DNA of 64,000 nucleotides, taken from assembly GCA_050872785.1 (NCBI GenBank), contig JBNMHO010000001.1, positions 129,007 through 193,006 of the forward strand, in the 5' to 3' direction. The DNA is from UBA7862 sp050872785. Lineage in GTDB: Bacteria; Bacillota; Clostridia; Christensenellales; UBA1242. The notes beneath the pieces were generated by a model. That model worked only from the letters and a program-made list of their open reading frames with translations, was not told the origin of the DNA and searched no databases. Both the position numbers and the translations under genes were made by a program. Positions 9,228 through 16,499 of this stretch are shown here, one piece after another. Positions within the stretch are counted from its first letter, which is position 1. Each line of letters starts with the position of its first letter.

Positions 9228-10676
9228 ATGGGCAGACAGCATAACAAAAGCAGACATTATAAAAACTTCAACAGCAAAATGCGTCAATGGGGACTTTCTG
9301 CAAAAGAAAATCAAGAAAAAGAAATAAATTCTCAAGAACTCCGTTTGAACAATGACTCATTTGATATGCGAGCGGCAAGAAGAAAAAAATATAGCATTGC
9401 AAGTAGTGTTTTTACAAAAGATGGTAAATTGAGCGATAAATTGCAGTGTGACCCATGCGCCTACACAGATATAAATAATACACTGGGCGATGACATTTTC
9501 TTTGAAAGTATAATTGATAGATATAACAAAATTCTAAATACTGAAAATTTATACAGGGTTCGCCCACTTATTGATATACACCCAGGTGGTTTTGGCAAAA
9601 ACAACGCCGAAACACTAATTTGGCAAAATCGTGCATTAAAACTGCTTTCAATGAAGAAATATTTTGACAAAGTTGTTGATTTGGCAAATAACGCAATCAA
9701 AAATAAATTCGGAGAAAATGCAATAACCGAGTATGGCATTTCGGGAAATCTTAGACAAAACTCAATGCCGGAAATCAATACATCTGAACTGAGCGAGCAA
9801 TATCTTTTTATGCATGACAATAACTTTCTTAAAGCGATTACACACGCTCCAAAAATTCCTGTTGAAAACTGGAAAATTGTTGAGGATAATGAAGATTATA
9901 GAAAAATATCTCAAAGATGTATTATGAACATTGACGGGCAGATTCTTCTTGGGGCGTCAACTGCAACAGTTTTTAAGACTGAAAGCGACAAATGCAATAG
10001 TATTCAATTTGATGTCTTCTATCGTGGACTCGCAGAGGGTCAATTTAGGGTGGAGCGTTGGGACTATCTTCCACGTGGGACACATTACAACATTTTCCTT
10101 CCCGCAAAGTCTGTGGCATTTATAAAAGGCATTGTAATGGACAACACAAAATACAGCCACATACACAGAAGAACGTTAAGGCAACGAGTGATATTTGGCT
10201 CAAAGCAATCATGCGATGTAATCCCTGTTCCAATAAACAACGAGCCATATGAACTGGAAAGAAAATTTAATAGTTTTGATGACATGTGCAACTGCTTTAT
10301 GGATAACTACAACATTTCAAGCAAAACACTGGATAAGGACCTTGTTGCGACAGTTCCACTAAAAGAACTGGGGCTATCACTTTGTCCAAGGTTCAATTTC
10401 AAAACACGAAGGGCGGCTGAAGATGGCTCACTTCCAGCGGAATGTGCTGAATACTTTGACCCAGTAACAATTCGATGTGCTGAAAGATTTGATATAGATA
10501 GAGATACCACTCAAATTGAAGAAGATTGGTCGCCAATGCAAGAGGATAGTCAGCAGTTCTTAAGATTTGACGGGTTGAGAGATTCAAGTAGTGAATGGCT
10601 GGCACGAAGGCTTTGGAAAAAACGCAAAGAAATGGACGACATGGCGAGTGAAGTTCCAAATAGTTATGAAAGATAA
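9228..10676 (+). CDS. Hypothetical protein, first member of a tandem paralogous pair (482 aa)
   Basis: I do not recognise this family. The protein is hydrophilic, without signal peptide or membrane helix, so probably cytoplasmic. An N-terminal basic stretch of about 90 residues precedes a core of about 390 residues shared with the next gene. Shared landmarks, in order, are a FF[EQ]S[IV][IL]DRY segment, a WQNR segment, D/EYGISG[ND]L, YLFMH[DN]N, APKIP[IV]E, QRCIMN[IV]DGQI, a FDVF[YF]RG stretch, YSH[IV]H[KR]RT[LV]RQR, P[IV]P[IV]N, PLKELGL and a near-identical IEEDWSPMQ close to the C terminus. Several conserved His, Arg and Asp residues could form an active site, but that is inference. GAGGTG precedes the ATG. 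Cotranscription with the next gene, 14 bases away, is near certain. Confidence 0.8.
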   Translation: MGRQHNKSRHYKNFNSKMRQWGLSAKENQEKEINSQELRLNNDSFDMRAARRKKYSIASSVFTKDGKLSDKLQCDPCAYTDINNTLGDDIFFESIIDRYNKILNTENLYRVRPLIDIHPGGFGKNNAETLIWQNRALKLLSMKKYFDKVVDLANNAIKNKFGENAITEYGISGNLRQNSMPEINTSELSEQYLFMHDNNFLKAITHAPKIPVENWKIVEDNEDYRKISQRCIMNIDGQILLGASTATVFKTESDKCNSIQFDVFYRGLAEGQFRVERWDYLPRGTHYNIFLPAKSVAFIKGIVMDNTKYSHIHRRTLRQRVIFGSKQSCDVIPVPINNEPYELERKFNSFDDMCNCFMDNYNISSKTLDKDLVATVPLKELGLSLCPRFNFKTRRAAEDGSLPAECAEYFDPVTIRCAERFDIDRDTTQIEEDWSPMQEDSQQFLRFDGLRDSSSEWLARRLWKKRKEMDDMASEVPNSYER

Positions 10677-10690
10677 GAGGGGTTAGAAAA

Positions 10691-12499
10691 ATGGAAAAAT
10701 ATAATAGAATAGCAAATAAATTTAAGAAATTTGATGAGGAAAAGTTCCTTGCAAAGGAACAAGAGCAAACAAATTTTAACGAGGATAGATTTCTTTCTAA
10801 AGATACAGAAGACAACAAGACAAGATTTAATGAAGAAAGATTCCTCACAAGAGGAGAATATACTCCTAGATTTAATGAGGAAAAATTTTTAGCTAAAAAA
10901 GATGAGATAGAGGAAGAAAAACAAGACTTTGACGAAGAAGGCTTTCTTGCAAAAAAAGAAACAGATGAGGACAAAGGGATATTCTTTGACGAGGAAAAAT
11001 TCCTCTTTGACTTCCGTTATAAGCAAAGAAAAAATCATTTAATAAATATTCACCAAGCAAACAATAATTTTCAAGAAAACCATAATTATCAAGCGGATAA
11101 GAACTATAAAGGCGAAAAATTTACACAACAAGAATTGATGGAAAAAGAGCCTATTGAGGAAAACAAGCAACAAGCGAAGTTAAAAAGGCTAAAGGTTGTT
11201 TTGAAAGAAAAGTCCGAAGAGAGTGATGAAAGTTCTGAAGATAAAAAATACAAAATGTCTAACTTGAAAGTTCGTTTTACACCTAAAGAATATCGCTCTT
11301 ATATGAAAATTTCCGACACCGAATTTTTTCAAAGCGTGTTAGACAGATATTCCAATATTTTAAGAACCGACGGGAAATATAAGTCAGAACCATTTTTAAA
11401 AGTGAATGGACCAGTTGTAGAAAACGCTGCTTGGCAAAACAGAATGAACCAAATTATCACATCGGGCATGTGCTTTGGCAATCTCTGCAAATTGGCTCAA
11501 GATGTAATATGTGAACGCTTTGGCGATGATGCCTTGACAGATTATGGAATTTCTGGTGATTTATTCATAGGTTCCATTCCAAGTGCAAGAAACGTTTTGT
11601 CAAAAGAAAATTATCTCTTTATGCACAACAATGTTTTCCTTGACGCTATGATAAAAGCACCAAAAATTCCTATTGAACCTTGGCAAGAAATTGAGGGTGC
11701 GTTTAAAGGCACTATGTTTTATACACAAAGATGTATTATGAATGTTGACGGACAGATTATTCTATGCCAAAATAGCATATTTCCAAAAGAAATTTGCGAC
11801 AAGTCCCAAGGTGAGATAAGATTTGATGTTTTCTTTAGGGGAAACAAAAGAGGCGACATTAGAATTGAAAAATGGGATTTTGAGCCAAACTATCAAGAAG
11901 TAAATAGATATATCGACTCTGAAATGGTGTATTTCATTCAAGAAGGAATTGTGCCAGAAAACACTAGATATAGCCACGTTCACAAAAGAACAGTTAGACA
12001 AAGATTGGTCAACGGCTCTGGCTTTTTTGGCGACATTGTCCCAACACCAATCAACAAAGACCCAACCCTTCTTGAAAGAAGATACAAGACTTTTAATGAC
12101 ATGCTAAATAGTTATTTGGATGAGCATAATGTTTCAAATCATATTTTGGATCAAGGAATGGTCGATAAATTGCCTCTTAAAGAGCTTGGACTTCTATACT
12201 GTCCACAATACAGTTCTGTGCTTAGAAAAGTTGTAAGCAGTTCAAAACATCCAGAGGAAAATTCTTTTTACTTTGAACCTTACATTGGCGACATTGAACA
12301 AAAGCGATTTGACATTTTTAAAGATAGTTATATGATTGAAGAAGATTGGTCGCCAATGCAAATGGCAGGTCAACAGACTCTCAGATTTACTGGACTTAAG
12401 GACAAAGAAAGCAGATTTCATGGCAGACAACTTTGGGAACAACGTTTGAAAAATCATGACTTATCAACTGAAGCCCCTGGAATGGGACGTATAAAATAA
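10691..12499 (+). CDS. Hypothetical protein, second paralog, with six F[DN]E[ED]xFL motifs at the N terminus (602 aa)
   Basis: From about residue 200 this is homologous to the preceding gene product, with the same landmarks in the same order and IEEDWSPMQ near the end. The first 200 residues are different: highly charged, probably disordered, and carrying six copies of F-[DN]-E-[ED]-x-F-L starting at residues 14, 29, 46, 61, 80 and 99, mostly followed by [AST]-[KR]. The spacing of 15 to 19 residues suggests a linear-motif array that binds several copies of a partner. A Gln/Asn-rich stretch follows. GAGGGG precedes the ATG. A terminator hairpin sits just after the stop. No signal peptide or membrane segment is visible. 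Confidence 0.8.
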   Translation: MEKYNRIANKFKKFDEEKFLAKEQEQTNFNEDRFLSKDTEDNKTRFNEERFLTRGEYTPRFNEEKFLAKKDEIEEEKQDFDEEGFLAKKETDEDKGIFFDEEKFLFDFRYKQRKNHLINIHQANNNFQENHNYQADKNYKGEKFTQQELMEKEPIEENKQQAKLKRLKVVLKEKSEESDESSEDKKYKMSNLKVRFTPKEYRSYMKISDTEFFQSVLDRYSNILRTDGKYKSEPFLKVNGPVVENAAWQNRMNQIITSGMCFGNLCKLAQDVICERFGDDALTDYGISGDLFIGSIPSARNVLSKENYLFMHNNVFLDAMIKAPKIPIEPWQEIEGAFKGTMFYTQRCIMNVDGQIILCQNSIFPKEICDKSQGEIRFDVFFRGNKRGDIRIEKWDFEPNYQEVNRYIDSEMVYFIQEGIVPENTRYSHVHKRTVRQRLVNGSGFFGDIVPTPINKDPTLLERRYKTFNDMLNSYLDEHNVSNHILDQGMVDKLPLKELGLLYCPQYSSVLRKVVSSSKHPEENSFYFEPYIGDIEQKRFDIFKDSYMIEEDWSPMQMAGQQTLRFTGLKDKESRFHGRQLWEQRLKNHDLSTEAPGMGRIK

Positions 12500-12503
12500 A
12501 AAC

Positions 12504-12533
12504 ATCTCCACCGAAATGGTGGAGATATTTTTT
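12504..12533. terminator. Terminator between the paralogous pair and the YjzC-like gene
   Basis: A perfect nine-pair stem, ATCTCCACC with GGTGGAGAT, closes a five-base loop. On the plus strand it is followed by ATTTTTT, as expected after the 602-residue gene. It runs into the last bases of the oppositely oriented YjzC-like gene, for which it may also act. Confidence 0.85.
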
Positions 12534-12690
12534 AGTTTTCTTTCATATAATAACTTCCGCTGTGTTGAGTTGCTGGAAAGCGTTGACCTTTTTCAAGATA
12601 GCAACAACCTCCGTTTCTGCCTTGTTCATCAAAGGCACAATAGTTTCCGCTTTCTGGGGCAACTTCCCCTGGTCTGTAAGATTTACTCAT
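12532..12690 (-). CDS. YjzC-like small protein (52 aa)
   Basis: This short gene is easily missed. Translation starts at the ATG at 12690, with a textbook AGGAGG seven bases upstream, and runs 52 codons to TAA. The N terminus SYRPGEVAPESGNY, then DEQGRNGG, then LEKGQRFPATQHSGSYY, follows the pattern of YjzC-family small proteins: YKPGExAPxSGxY near the start, and a Gly followed by FPxT near the end. Their role is unknown to me. The two adjacent Cys (29-30) and Cys18 are notable for such a small protein. The gene converges on the paralogous pair and diverges from UPF0371 across a 225-base gap with an 18-base palindrome. The coding call is firm; the family name is moderately sure. Confidence 0.7.
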   Translation of the reverse strand: MSKSYRPGEVAPESGNYCAFDEQGRNGGCCYLEKGQRFPATQHSGSYYMKEN

Positions 12691-12797
12691 GTTTTACCTC
12701 CTAAGAATAGTTTTTGCATAAATTCCGGCGATATGCAGAAAATTATTTGGTGAAAAGTTACAAAAAATGTTACAATTATACGAATTTTGTTGAAAAT

Positions 12798-12826
12798 GTG
12801 ACGAAAAATTGCAATTTTTCTATAAA
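12798..12826 (+). promoter_or_regulatory. UPF0371 promoter with an 18-bp perfect palindrome in its spacer
   Basis: GTGACG (12798-12803) and TATAAA (12821-12826) are 17 bases apart. The interval from 12803 to 12820 is the perfect palindrome GAAAAATTGCAATTTTTC. A dyad filling the spacer is the classic position for a repressor. On the minus strand a TATAAT (12780-12775) lies 23 bases beyond the palindrome and could serve the YjzC-like gene, so one site might control both divergent genes. The promoter match is moderate; the palindrome is exact. Confidence 0.5.
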
Positions 12827-12915
12827 TTAACGCTTAAAAATAAATTTTTGCAACGGCTAGACTAAACACAAACGCAAAATCACATAAAACAAATTAGAAT
12901 AAAAGGAATGGGAAA

Positions 12916-14403
12916 ATGTCGGATAAAATATGTTTTGATGATGAAAAATATCTTGCTTTGCAAAGCAAACTGATAAGAGAACGAATGAAGCAATTTGACA
13001 ACAAACTATACATGGAGTTTGGCGGAAAGTTGTTTGACGATATGCATGCTTCAAGGGTTCTTCCTGGGTTTGACCCAAACATTCAAATTAAACTTTTGGA
13101 CAACTTTAAAAAAGAAAGTGAAATTATTTTTGTTATCAATGCAAACGACATTGAAAAAAATAAAATTCGTGCAGACAATGGCATAACTTATGACATGGAA
13201 GTGTTAAGACTAGCGGACATTTTTCGCAAACGTGGGCTTGTTGTAAGTGCTTTTGTAATAACGCTTTTTGCAGACCAACCAAATGCTGTGGTATTTAAAA
13301 ATAAATTGGAAGGTTTGGGAGAGAGAGTGTATATTCACTATCCAACAAAGGGTTATCCAGCAGATGTGGAAACGATTGTTAGCGACGAGGGCTATGGCAA
13401 AAACCCTTACATTGAAACATCAAAGCCTCTTGTCGTCATCACAGCCCCCGGTCCAGGAAGTGGAAAACTTGCAACATGTCTTAGTCAACTTTATCACGAA
13501 TACAAGCGTGGCGTTAAGGCGGGATATGCAAAGTTTGAAAAGTTCCCCGTTTGGAATTTGCCACTGAAACACCCAGTTAACCTTGCCTATGAAGCAGCAA
13601 CGGCAGACCTTAAAGACGTAAATCAAATTGACTATTATCACCTTGAAAACTATGGCAAAGTGGCAGTTAGTTATAATAGGGATCTTGAAGCCTTCCCTGT
13701 TCTTCGAAATATTATAAGAAAAATTGCGGGCAAAGATATATATTTGTCGCCAACAGACATGGGCATAAACACCATTGCGGAATGTATTTTTGATGACAAT
13801 TTTGCAAGAGAAAGTGCAAAGCAAGAGATAATTAGAAGATACTTAAAGGCACTTGTTGACATAAAGCAAAATGGAACGTCTAAAAATGTTGCAGAACGAA
13901 TTAAACTTTTGATGAACGAGCTGGGGCTTAGTGTTTATGACAGAAAATGTGTAAAGCCAGCGGAAGAAAAGGAAGCAACTTCCCATCAGCCAAGTGTTGC
14001 CATTGAACTTAATGACGGACAGATTGCTGTTGGGCGAAGGACAATGCTTCTTAGTGCCAGCGCAAGTGTGGTGCTTAATGCGCTTAAAGTTATGTCTGGA
14101 ATTGAAGACAAGTTTGAACTCATATCTGCTCAAGTTTTGGAGCCAATATTGAATTTGAAAAAAGATGTGCTTCACTCAGAAAACACAACTCTTTCACTCA
14201 ATGACGTTTTGACTGCTCTTTACATTTCCGCAAATTTGAACCCTAGTGCAAAAGTTGCTTGTGGATACATTCACAACTTAAAACACGCACAGGCACATTC
14301 AACACATATTTTAAGCAGAGCAGACGAAGATTGCCTAAAAAGATTGGGGCTTAATGTTTCATGTGGAGATAAATTCTCTACCAGCAATCTTATTGAAGTT
14401 TAG
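12916..14403 (+). CDS. UPF0371 (DUF1846) family protein
   Basis: This is a conserved cytoplasmic protein with no established function that I know. At 495 residues it has the family's usual full length. It shows the family N terminus (FDDEKYLALQSK ... KLYMEFGGKLFDDMHASRVLPGFDPN) and a central TAPGPGSGKLATCLSQLYHE segment, a glycine-rich loop resembling a nucleotide- or phosphate-binding turn. The conserved FPVWNLPLKHPVNLAYEAATADL follows. AAGGA lies eight bases before the ATG. The leader is about 80 bases from the palindrome-bearing promoter. The stop is TAG, and a hairpin made of two inverted DnaA-box sequences with a T-run follows 150 bases later. Confidence 0.9.
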   Translation: MSDKICFDDEKYLALQSKLIRERMKQFDNKLYMEFGGKLFDDMHASRVLPGFDPNIQIKLLDNFKKESEIIFVINANDIEKNKIRADNGITYDMEVLRLADIFRKRGLVVSAFVITLFADQPNAVVFKNKLEGLGERVYIHYPTKGYPADVETIVSDEGYGKNPYIETSKPLVVITAPGPGSGKLATCLSQLYHEYKRGVKAGYAKFEKFPVWNLPLKHPVNLAYEAATADLKDVNQIDYYHLENYGKVAVSYNRDLEAFPVLRNIIRKIAGKDIYLSPTDMGINTIAECIFDDNFARESAKQEIIRRYLKALVDIKQNGTSKNVAERIKLLMNELGLSVYDRKCVKPAEEKEATSHQPSVAIELNDGQIAVGRRTMLLSASASVVLNALKVMSGIEDKFELISAQVLEPILNLKKDVLHSENTTLSLNDVLTALYISANLNPSAKVACGYIHNLKHAQAHSTHILSRADEDCLKRLGLNVSCGDKFSTSNLIEV

Positions 14404-14551
14404 GATTTAATGATTAAGATATTTGCTAGATATTGCTTTATAAGTGAGTTTTGGCAAATATGTTAGGCTAAACAGCAAACAAAAGGCGTCCGCAAAGGAA
14501 TACATTAAAGATAATTGCCACAATGCAGTTGTGAAGCATAGTTTGTGAAAT

Positions 14552-14594
14552 AAGTTATCCACATTTTTTGGACAAGTTGTGGATAACTTTTTTT
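14552..14594 (+). terminator. Inverted pair of perfect DnaA-box sequences forming a T-tailed hairpin
   Basis: AAGTTATCCACA (14552-14563) and its exact complement TGTGGATAACTT (14578-14589) form a 12-pair stem with a 14-base loop followed by seven T. It can end transcripts of UPF0371. Each arm contains TTATCCACA, the DnaA-box consensus. Very similar pairs occur at 49231-49265 and 61866-61902. Confidence 0.6.
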
Positions 14595-14613
14595 CTGTTG
14601 CATAATAATAAAT

Positions 14614-15210
14614 ATGGAAAAAATTAAGGGCAGACAATGGCGAGAGTTTGGCGTTGCAATGTGCAAGCTGTTTTTGACGTTTGGGTTGAGCGTTGCTTTT
14701 TTTGTCGGGCTTTATTATTTGCTCAAAAACACAGGCTGGATTGGAAAATTCTCCAATGTGGCAGAGTTGAAGGTCATAATTTCATCTGCGGGCTTTTGGT
14801 CGTATGCTGTGTTTGGGGTTATTCAGTTTTTGCAAGTGAGTGTTATTCCCATGCCGGCGTCTGTTAGCACCATTGTGGGAGTGATTTGCTTTGGACCGTG
14901 GATTGCTTTTGGGATAAGTCTGCTTGCCATTCTTCTTGGGAGTATTGTTGCGTTTTTGCTGGGCAAGACATTTGGCAGCAAAATAATTTTTTGGATTGTA
15001 GGAAAAGAGAAAGGCGAAGAATTTTGCAAGTTGCTACTTCGGGGCAAGTGGGCTTTTTTTGTAATGATGTTGTTGCCACTGTTCCCTGACGACATCTTGT
15101 GCCTTGTTGCGGGGGCATGCGGAATGGACTTTAAGTTTTTCCTTGTTACAAATATAATAACTAGAACGGTCGGAATATTCTGCCTATGTTTTTTAGGTGG
15201 GTTGTTCTAG
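14614..15210 (+). CDS. VTT-domain (TVP38/TMEM64, DedA-like) membrane protein
   Basis: This is a polytopic membrane protein of a family implicated in lipid scrambling or flipping and envelope homeostasis. Its 198 residues contain helices near 16-38, 53-76, 87-118, 145-163 and 172-196. The VTT signature region is visible as VIPMPASVSTIVGVICFGPWIAF (about 75-97), then GSIVAFLLGKTFG (110-122) and LPLFPDDILCLVAGACGM (about 152-169). Length is normal for the family. No Shine-Dalgarno is visible before the ATG at 14614. CATAAT ends seven bases upstream, with TTGTGG 18 bases before it, so the message may be leaderless. Met17 is an alternative start. A terminator shared with recR follows. The stop is TAG. 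Confidence 0.85.
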   Translation: MEKIKGRQWREFGVAMCKLFLTFGLSVAFFVGLYYLLKNTGWIGKFSNVAELKVIISSAGFWSYAVFGVIQFLQVSVIPMPASVSTIVGVICFGPWIAFGISLLAILLGSIVAFLLGKTFGSKIIFWIVGKEKGEEFCKLLLRGKWAFFVMMLLPLFPDDILCLVAGACGMDFKFFLVTNIITRTVGIFCLCFLGGLF

Positions 15211-15243
15211 CAAAAAAGCCAGACTTTCGTCTGACTTTTTTTT
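15210..15243. terminator. Bidirectional terminator between the VTT gene and recR
   Basis: AAGCCAGAC and GTCTGACTT form a nine-position stem with one mismatch around a four-base loop (TTTC). Runs of A on one side and T on the other allow it to act on both strands, as fits two convergent genes. Confidence 0.85.
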
Positions 15244-15829
15244 ACAATTCTCTTCGGGCTTCGATTGCACGAGAAAGGGTTACTTCGTCTGCATATTCAA
15301 GGTCGCTGCCCATAGAAATTCCTTGGGCGAGGCGAGTTACTTTTATGCCGAGAGGTTTTAGCAAGCGAGCGATATACATTGCGGTCGCTTCCCCTTCCAC
15401 ATCGGGATTGGTCGCAACAACCACTTCTGTTATGCCGCCAGCGTTCACTCTTTCCAAAAGTTCCTTTATTCTTATGTCCTCTGGTCCTTTGTTTTCCAGT
15501 GGGCTTATGCAGCCATGCAAAACATGATAAACACAATCAAAGTTTTTCACTTTTTCTATGCTTGCAACGTCTTTTGGGTCTTTCACCACGCAAACGATTG
15601 GGCTTTTTCTGCGTTTGCAAATTCCGCAAAGGTCGTCAGTGGCGAACCCACCACAAACTTTGCAAAATTTTACTTGCTCTTTGGCAACCACAATGCACTG
15701 GGCAAGGTTGCGTGCACTGTCCTCATCGCCCCCCAAAATGGAGTAGGCATAGCGTTGTGCTGTTTTTCTGCCCGCTCCCGGAAGGCACATAAATGCCCCA
15801 ACCAATTTTTCAATAACTTGTTCTTCCAT
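15242..15829 (-). CDS. recR: Recombination protein RecR
   Basis: RecR acts with RecF and RecO to load RecA on gapped DNA. The protein has 195 residues (usual length about 198). It begins with the helix-hairpin-helix region (FMCLPGAGRKTAQR), then a four-cysteine zinc finger (Cys56, 59, 68, 71). A Toprim domain follows, with CVVKDPKD and ATNPDVEGEATAMYIARLL, and it ends with the conserved TRLAQGISMGSDLEYADEVTLSRAI. The start leaves exactly 15 residues before LPG, as in well-studied RecR proteins. No Shine-Dalgarno precedes it; instead a very good promoter ends six bases before the ATG. The giant gene ends 75 bases upstream on the same strand. The usual neighbour dnaX is not present in the window. 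Confidence 0.97.
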   Translation of the reverse strand: MEEQVIEKLVGAFMCLPGAGRKTAQRYAYSILGGDEDSARNLAQCIVVAKEQVKFCKVCGGFATDDLCGICKRRKSPIVCVVKDPKDVASIEKVKNFDCVYHVLHGCISPLENKGPEDIRIKELLERVNAGGITEVVVATNPDVEGEATAMYIARLLKPLGIKVTRLAQGISMGSDLEYADEVTLSRAIEARREL

Positions 15830-15834
15830 AATAT

Positions 15835-15865
15835 TATTATATCACAAAATCAAGAATAATGCAAA
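15835..15865 (-). promoter_or_regulatory. Extended -10 promoter giving a probably leaderless recR mRNA
   Basis: On the minus strand TTGCAT is followed after 17 bases by TATAAT, with TGA directly before it (extended -10). Only six bases lie between TATAAT and the recR ATG, so transcription should begin at or next to the A of the start codon. That agrees with the lack of any ribosome binding site. Confidence 0.65.
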
Positions 15866-15904
15866 GGGAAAGAGATTATTAAAAGATAATTACCGATTAT
15901 TTGT

Positions 15905-16499
15905 TTAAGCCTTAGGCCTGCCTAAATCAACCCAGAATTTCATACTTGCACTTGTCCCATACTTCTTAGTCTGAGATGCCCCACGACAGCAAAGCGAACC
16001 GCTTGAACTGACACCTCTATTGCCATCCAAAGTATTTGTCGTGTTGTACCAAATTACATTTGTCTTTTGACAATTCACATCTCCGCCGAAACCAAGAACT
16101 TCTTTACGTCTCCAAGTTACAGTAATGCCTCCACCGTCCTTAAATGTTATATTTTCACAAATGTAATCTTGATCATTATTGCATCTTATTCTTGAAACTT
16201 TTTTGTGATCACTATGTCTGATCCAGTGTGCTGTGTTGTAGTGATTGCCCTTAAAGAGTATATGGCAATAGTAATAATTTTGCGACCCCTCATCCAGCGT
16301 TACTATTCTAGCATATTCGGCGTAATACTTCAAATAGGTTCGTGGATAAATGTTAACATTTCCAGTAATATGATCGGCAACGACAAGTGATAGGCTAAGA
16401 TAACACGAACCAAGCCAAACTGAACCGTAGATGAAACCAGAGTTTTCCTTTATAATGCCAGCCCAAATGTTAATATCATACATATCAATTGATGACACT
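15905..16499 (-). other. Giant protein: cysteine-rich non-repetitive C-terminal tip (about 10,770-10,967)
   Basis: After the last GGG-turn the sequence changes character: it becomes aromatic and basic, with eight Cys (including CNNDQDYIC and SLCC) and no GG repeats. It ends VDLGRPKA. It would be the membrane-distal end of the fibre and could be a folded, disulphide-stabilised binding or capping domain. I do not recognise it. Confidence 0.5.

Noticed and set aside
15515..15859. Plus-strand open frame antisense to recR
   Set aside because: It is fully antisense to a well-conserved gene and has no family resemblance or ribosome binding site.
15905..16000. Sortase (LPXTG) or C-terminal membrane anchor on the giant protein
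   Set aside because: The C terminus ends VDLGRPKA with no LPXTG-like motif, hydrophobic segment or positive tail.
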